A stretch of 64,000 bases of DNA, from contig JAFADG010000004.1 in NCBI GenBank assembly GCA_023425025.1, forward strand, positions 12,832 to 76,831, read 5' to 3'. The notes below the pieces were generated by a model. That model ran no database searches. It was given only the letters and a program-made list of their open reading frames with translations, and was not told the DNA's origin. Positions 59,967 through 64,000 of this stretch are shown in pieces; position 1 is the stretch's first letter, and each line of letters begins with the position of its first letter. This stretch comes from Bacillota bacterium (GTDB lineage Bacteria; Bacillota; Clostridia; Christensenellales; Aristaeellaceae). The position numbers and the translations under genes were made by a program.

Positions 59967-61751
59967 ATGTCCGAGCATGCCACAGTGAAATTAGAGTATG
60001 CGCATGTAAATGAAGCTGGTCCATCTTTGGGACAAATCATCCAAGGAATGGAGGAGGTTACTGTGTCAGTGGAGCCTGTCTCGGTTATCGAGCTTACACG
60101 AAAGCAGCTTTATGATGAGATATGGACGATTTCTGCAGCTGGGGTTGCCAGAAAATATGGTGTGCCGTATGCGCAGTTTCTGGCTCAAGTGAGGGCTGCA
60201 GGCATTGCTATTCCTTCATCCACATATTGGGTCATGTTAGGTACCGGCAAAGCGGTAGAGAAAACTGAATTTTCCGGAGATGCGGATGAAATCGTCCCGA
60301 TTTCAAGAGAGCCTGTTAATCTGAGGAAAAGGAAAGGCTCTCAAGCTATGCATGCACTGGCAAAGGATGCACATCAAGCTGAATCAAAAAAATCGACCCA
60401 TGTGGCTGATAAGGTCAAACCAATATCTTCAGTTAAGAATGAAGAAGTGGATCGCGTCAAGCCTGCTGTATCGATTGCACATCAGGAGCGCAAGGAGCCA
60501 GAGACTTATCAGCAATATGGTGTTACCTACAATGTTTACGATCGGGAGACCCTTTACAGCGAGGTCTGGGAAGAACCTGTAACAGAGGTTGCAAAACATT
60601 ACCATGTGACAGATGTTGCAATTCATAAGGTTTGTAAATCATTGGACATCCCAACTCCACCTTTGGGATATTGGGCCAAGCTACGTGCTGGAAAACCAGT
60701 GACCAGAACGCCAATGCCAGAGTCTGATAAGCCAAGCAAGAAGTCTGGCATTCGAATGGAGACCCAGCGTAAGCCGGAGATTGAAGAAGAGACCTTAGCT
60801 TTTATGAGTGAAGAGGAAAAGGCCAAGATATTTTCCGTTGCTATGCAGGTAATGCTTCCGGATGAAAATCAGAAGATGCATCCAAGCATCATTGCACATC
60901 GTAAAGAGATAACCGAGTGGACCAAGCAACGCAAGGAATATGAGGTCAAGTGGGGTGTGGGACGCGGACCGAATACTGACAAGAAGACGCCTCCTCTTCT
61001 TGCAGATACAATATCCGAAGAGACGTTGCCTCGAGTATGTCGGATCATCGATGCCCTGATAAAAACGATTGAACCACTTGGCTGCACGCTAACCAAAGAT
61101 TTCAATTTTCGCATTGATGGAGAAATCGTTTCATTCTCTGTCACGGAATCAAAAGATGAGATTGCACATGTTCTTACCAAAGAAGAAAACATGCAAATGC
61201 TGAAATACGAGGAGGAAAAGCGTCGAAGTAGTTGGGCATCAAAACCGAACATACGGAAGTATGACCGACCATACAACGGACGTATTAGCTTTACCGTCGA
61301 TGGGACAAAGACCTTCCGTGATACCAATTCGCATGTCGTTGAGGATCGACTCGGAGATATTGTTATTCGTCTCTATGAGGCTTCTAATATTGTGCGAAAA
61401 CAACGCAAAGCCCGCGAGGAAGCTGAACGCAAGCGTCAAGAGGAAGAACGTCTCAGAGAAGAAAGGCAAAAAAGGTATGAGCGGGAGGTAGCACTGACCT
61501 GCGCCTTGGCAAATGAAGCTGAGGATTATGCTGTTGCATGCAGGATTCGAGCCTACGTAGCAGCGGTTGAAGCAGCCGGGGAACTAACCGACGAAGGTAT
61601 CAAATGGGCAGATTGGGCCAAGAAAAAGGCAGATTGGTATGATCCAACTATTGCCCGAGAGGATGAGTACCTCGGGCAGCGAGACCATGAAAAGGATGCG
61701 AGTGATAAACAATTGCGCAGACCACATTTGCCTTGGAGCGGGTGGCGCTGA
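59967..61751 (+). CDS. Uncharacterised island protein with duplicated DNA-binding-like domain
   Basis: A 594-residue protein (from ATG 59967) that I cannot assign to a named family. It contains two copies of a motif of about 55 residues: LTRKQLYDEIWTISAAGVARKYGV...YWVMLGTGKAV near residue 43 and YDRETLYSEVWEEPVTEVAKHYHV...YWAKLRAGKPV near residue 190; each looks like a helix-turn-helix preceding a GYWAKL turn. The C-terminal third has a highly charged helix (RKQRKAREEAERKRQEEERLREERQKRYE). The start is uncertain: the frame is open back to 59859 without a normal start codon, while GTG 60063 has a strong GGAGGAGG site. It lies between an HTH gene and the FRG gene. Confidence 0.7.
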   Translation: MSEHATVKLEYAHVNEAGPSLGQIIQGMEEVTVSVEPVSVIELTRKQLYDEIWTISAAGVARKYGVPYAQFLAQVRAAGIAIPSSTYWVMLGTGKAVEKTEFSGDADEIVPISREPVNLRKRKGSQAMHALAKDAHQAESKKSTHVADKVKPISSVKNEEVDRVKPAVSIAHQERKEPETYQQYGVTYNVYDRETLYSEVWEEPVTEVAKHYHVTDVAIHKVCKSLDIPTPPLGYWAKLRAGKPVTRTPMPESDKPSKKSGIRMETQRKPEIEEETLAFMSEEEKAKIFSVAMQVMLPDENQKMHPSIIAHRKEITEWTKQRKEYEVKWGVGRGPNTDKKTPPLLADTISEETLPRVCRIIDALIKTIEPLGCTLTKDFNFRIDGEIVSFSVTESKDEIAHVLTKEENMQMLKYEEEKRRSSWASKPNIRKYDRPYNGRISFTVDGTKTFRDTNSHVVEDRLGDIVIRLYEASNIVRKQRKAREEAERKRQEEERLREERQKRYEREVALTCALANEAEDYAVACRIRAYVAAVEAAGELTDEGIKWADWAKKKADWYDPTIAREDEYLGQRDHEKDASDKQLRRPHLPWSGWR

Positions 61752-61828
61752 TAGTTTCACTGGCTTTTTGTAACTAGCGATCACACATAATTAATAATAG
61801 TGTCTACTTTTCTTTATGGAGGTACAGT

Positions 61829-63821
61829 ATGAGAATTAGCGATGAAATCACCTCGATCAAAGGACTGTTGGGGAAAATTAACAAGTATCAACAATGTTAT
61901 GATGAAATATATTTCCGTGGGGAAGTAATGGAATATCCCTCACGCCGACCCAGCATATTGAGGAATGCAGGATACCTGGAGAATGAGCATAGATTTTTCG
62001 AGGATGTACTTGCATTATATCCTGATGAATTTGAAAAGCCATATAACTTTTTTTTGCATCCTTGCCAAGATGCAACACTATGGTCTACCGACGCGTCTGC
62101 TCGATATTACAATTAATCCGCTGATAGCGCTATATTTTTCCTGTGAAGAACAAGAAAATGCTGAACTTGAACCTGGCTACATTTATATGTATATCCGAAA
62201 GGGCAAGAAGCTGGATGATCCTTCTGTAAGGTTGCTTTCTTTATTATCGTGTAAAAACATCTCGACGATAGATGATTTGGTTTTGCTGTATAATGAGGTA
62301 TATGACGATTCGATTTCTATAGATGAAGTGTCGAAATTTATATCAAGCCCAGTATTTGTAAAGTATACTGAGGTCTTAACTTCTTCCAATAATCGACTAG
62401 GTGCACAGATGGGTACATTTGTGTTATGCGGAAATCATACTAATGAAAAGGAGCTAATTACATTAGACATACTTCCTCCAGTAATGATTTTCAGGGTGCC
62501 AGCTGAATACAAACAAGCCATTAGAAAAGAACTAGACGATTCATATAGCATTAATGTTACTACTGTATATCCCGAATTCTCTTCTGGCGCAGCATATCTT
62601 AGGGCTAAATACCGAAAGAATGAATATGTGATAGATAAGAACGATTATAAGATATTCAATGTAGAACAGAAAAATCATTCATTTAGAAGGCAGGTTGATA
62701 TTCGAATAGTAATTAAAAAACCATTGCCTATACGCATTATATGTGAAATAGCAAAGTTATGTTGTTCTGATTATACTGGATCAAATGATGTAATCTGGAT
62801 TTATATTGCTATGAGCGATGAAGATGTTATTATGGTAAATTGGCGCGTGCGCGGTATATGGATAAATCCAGAATGGGCGAATACTGGAATTCGTCCATTA
62901 CGAAATGTAGATACTGGAGGATATTCCTGGGAGTACTATTCTGGAAGTAGTATTCGCAACGAATTCAACAATGAACATATATTTAAACAAGATGATGACT
63001 TATATATTTTATTTCATCATCTATTTGATCGATTATTTGAGAGCTGTCAAGAACTGGAACTTCTGTATAGCGACTCTAATTGCGATGAATTCTGGAAAAA
63101 GCTAAAGTCATGTTCTGCTAAAATATTCTCATCATACATGAAAGCTAATGATACTGGTAAGTCAAGGAATCCTGATTTTGAAGCATATTTGAGCGTATTT
63201 GATCAGTTCTTCTGTGCCCTGGATAATGTTCGTTCAATAAGAAGTAGTAATGAAAATGTATCAAAACCCATATGGTATCAAATTGGTATTCATATGAAAG
63301 ATGCCAGAAAGCATGCAAATACAATACTGGCAACTCGTAACAGGTGGAAACAATTGGTAGGTTTGACGGACGAGGAATATTTGAGAAGAAAACCAAGTTA
63401 TGAGAAGGTAAAGTTTCCGAATTATGAACAGACGATTCCTCTGAGCGAAAACCCTTTGGTTGTAACCATAAAAATAGACACTGAAAAAGATGGTGAAAAC
63501 AAGATCATTGTTAAGGGCGAAACGAACTTATTTGACAAGGCCTCCCTATCTTTATATTTGTATGACTCGAATAAATCTCTATTGGGGCGATGCGAAGCAA
63601 TATGTATCAATGGTAGATTTAATTCAAATCCAATGGGAAAGGAAGGTCAAAATATGCTTTATGGTTCATATTCCATAGAAGTAATACTTAGCATACCTGA
63701 GACACAAGATATTGAATTTGTAAAATTTGCGGGTATGCAATACGAGAATTTGACCGGTGGATTTATTGACAGGACAGGAATAGGACCGACAGGAAGATAT
63801 GTATATGAGTTCTCCGTGTGA
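61829..63821 (+). pseudogene. FRG-domain protein, frameshifted at an 8-T tract (phase-variable or broken)
   Basis: Two overlapping frames make one protein of about 660 residues. The first (61829-62116) has the FRG opening DEIYFRGEVMEYPSRRPSILR; the second, open from before 61965, continues MQHYGLPTRLLDITINPLIALYFSCEE, the conserved second half. They meet at a run of eight T (62048-62055); seven T would restore a single frame reading EKPYNFFCILAKMQHYG. FRG domains are found in defence islands and are related to ADP-ribosyltransferase-like folds. The rest of the protein is a long helical and beta region of unknown function. GGAGG precedes ATG 61829. The gene is markedly AT-rich, indicating recent transfer. 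Slippage in the T tract could switch it on. Confidence 0.78.
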
Positions 63822-63931
63822 TGAGTGAAAAGCTGTTAGGCTAGGCCATTCCGCCATCTCTTCGCATGCCTGAGGGTCTATCCCGAATATTGTGTAAAGT
63901 CCAAACTGCGTAGAACGACAAGATTAGAGTC

Positions 63932-63961
63932 GGCAGGGAAGCAGGGTTCTGCTTCCCTGCC
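63932..63961. terminator. Perfect stem-loop near the window end
   Basis: 13-base arms GGCAGGGAAGCAG and CTGCTTCCCTGCC with loop GGTT, 110 bases after the FRG stop. No T tract follows, so it may be a terminator-like or mobile-element hairpin. The remaining bases (63822-64000) hold no gene that I can see. Confidence 0.5.
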
Positions 63962-64000
63962 TTGGCTGTAACGGTAGCAAAATCCAGACGGTCTGTCAAG

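Noticed and set aside
59878..59988. 36-codon open frame between the HTH gene and the duplicated-domain gene
   Set aside because: It overlaps a longer coding-like frame and has no family likeness, although its ATG has a fair ribosome site.

Overview
The window looks like the chromosome of an anaerobic Firmicute (Clostridia in the broad sense). The signs are strong AGGAGG ribosome sites, YesM/YesN-type two-component pairs and AraC regulators next to LplB/LplC-type sugar permeases, and a nitrogenase-like cluster. The specific lineage cannot be fixed from sequence alone. Most of the window is GC-rich with dense, often overlapping genes. From about 48.8 kb to the end it becomes visibly AT-richer and looks horizontally acquired.

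Layout. (1) 1-6.3 kb: a GntR-regulated catabolic operon (amidohydrolase, Gfo/Idh dehydrogenase, epimerase-like protein, 6-PGDH-like dehydrogenase of the D-apionate oxidoisomerase type, apiosidase-like DUF4038 hydrolase, TIM-barrel isomerase). (2) 6.4-13.5 kb: sensor kinase, AraC-type response regulator and a sugar ABC importer (binding protein plus two permeases), followed by a truncated, apparently chimeric polysaccharide deacetylase gene. (3) 14.6-25.4 kb: a small membrane protein, an AraC regulator, a double-domain siderophore-type binding lipoprotein, two FecCD permeases, an ATPase, two nitrogenase component-1-like proteins, a NifH-like reductase and a convergent methyltransferase. Three copies of a GTTAG-N6-CTAAC operator tie the transporter operon and the methyltransferase together. 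(4) 25.5-35.5 kb: AraC regulator and a divergent permease-permease-binding protein-lyase-like-GH105 operon. (5) 35.5-47.1 kb: heparinase II/III, a third sugar importer, GH130 and an FAD oxidoreductase on the minus strand, with their sensor kinase and response regulator on the plus strand; the two minus-strand operons share a promoter and upstream motif. (6) 48.2-64 kb: a truncated tRNA-Ser, a field of short repeats, then a defence-type island: Fic protein, a type I restriction system with invertible specificity genes and a recombinase, a small HTH protein, a duplicated-domain protein, and an FRG-domain gene interrupted at an 8-T tract.

How the genes work together. Regions 1, 2, 4 and 5 form a plant-polysaccharide (probably pectin-type) uptake and degradation neighbourhood. 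None of its three sugar importers has an ATPase gene here, so a shared MsmX-type ATPase elsewhere is likely. Region 3 imports an unidentified metal chelate or cofactor-like ligand and appears to process it with a nitrogenase-like reductase; I do not recognise a characterised pathway with this gene set, and it is the best candidate for an undescribed system.
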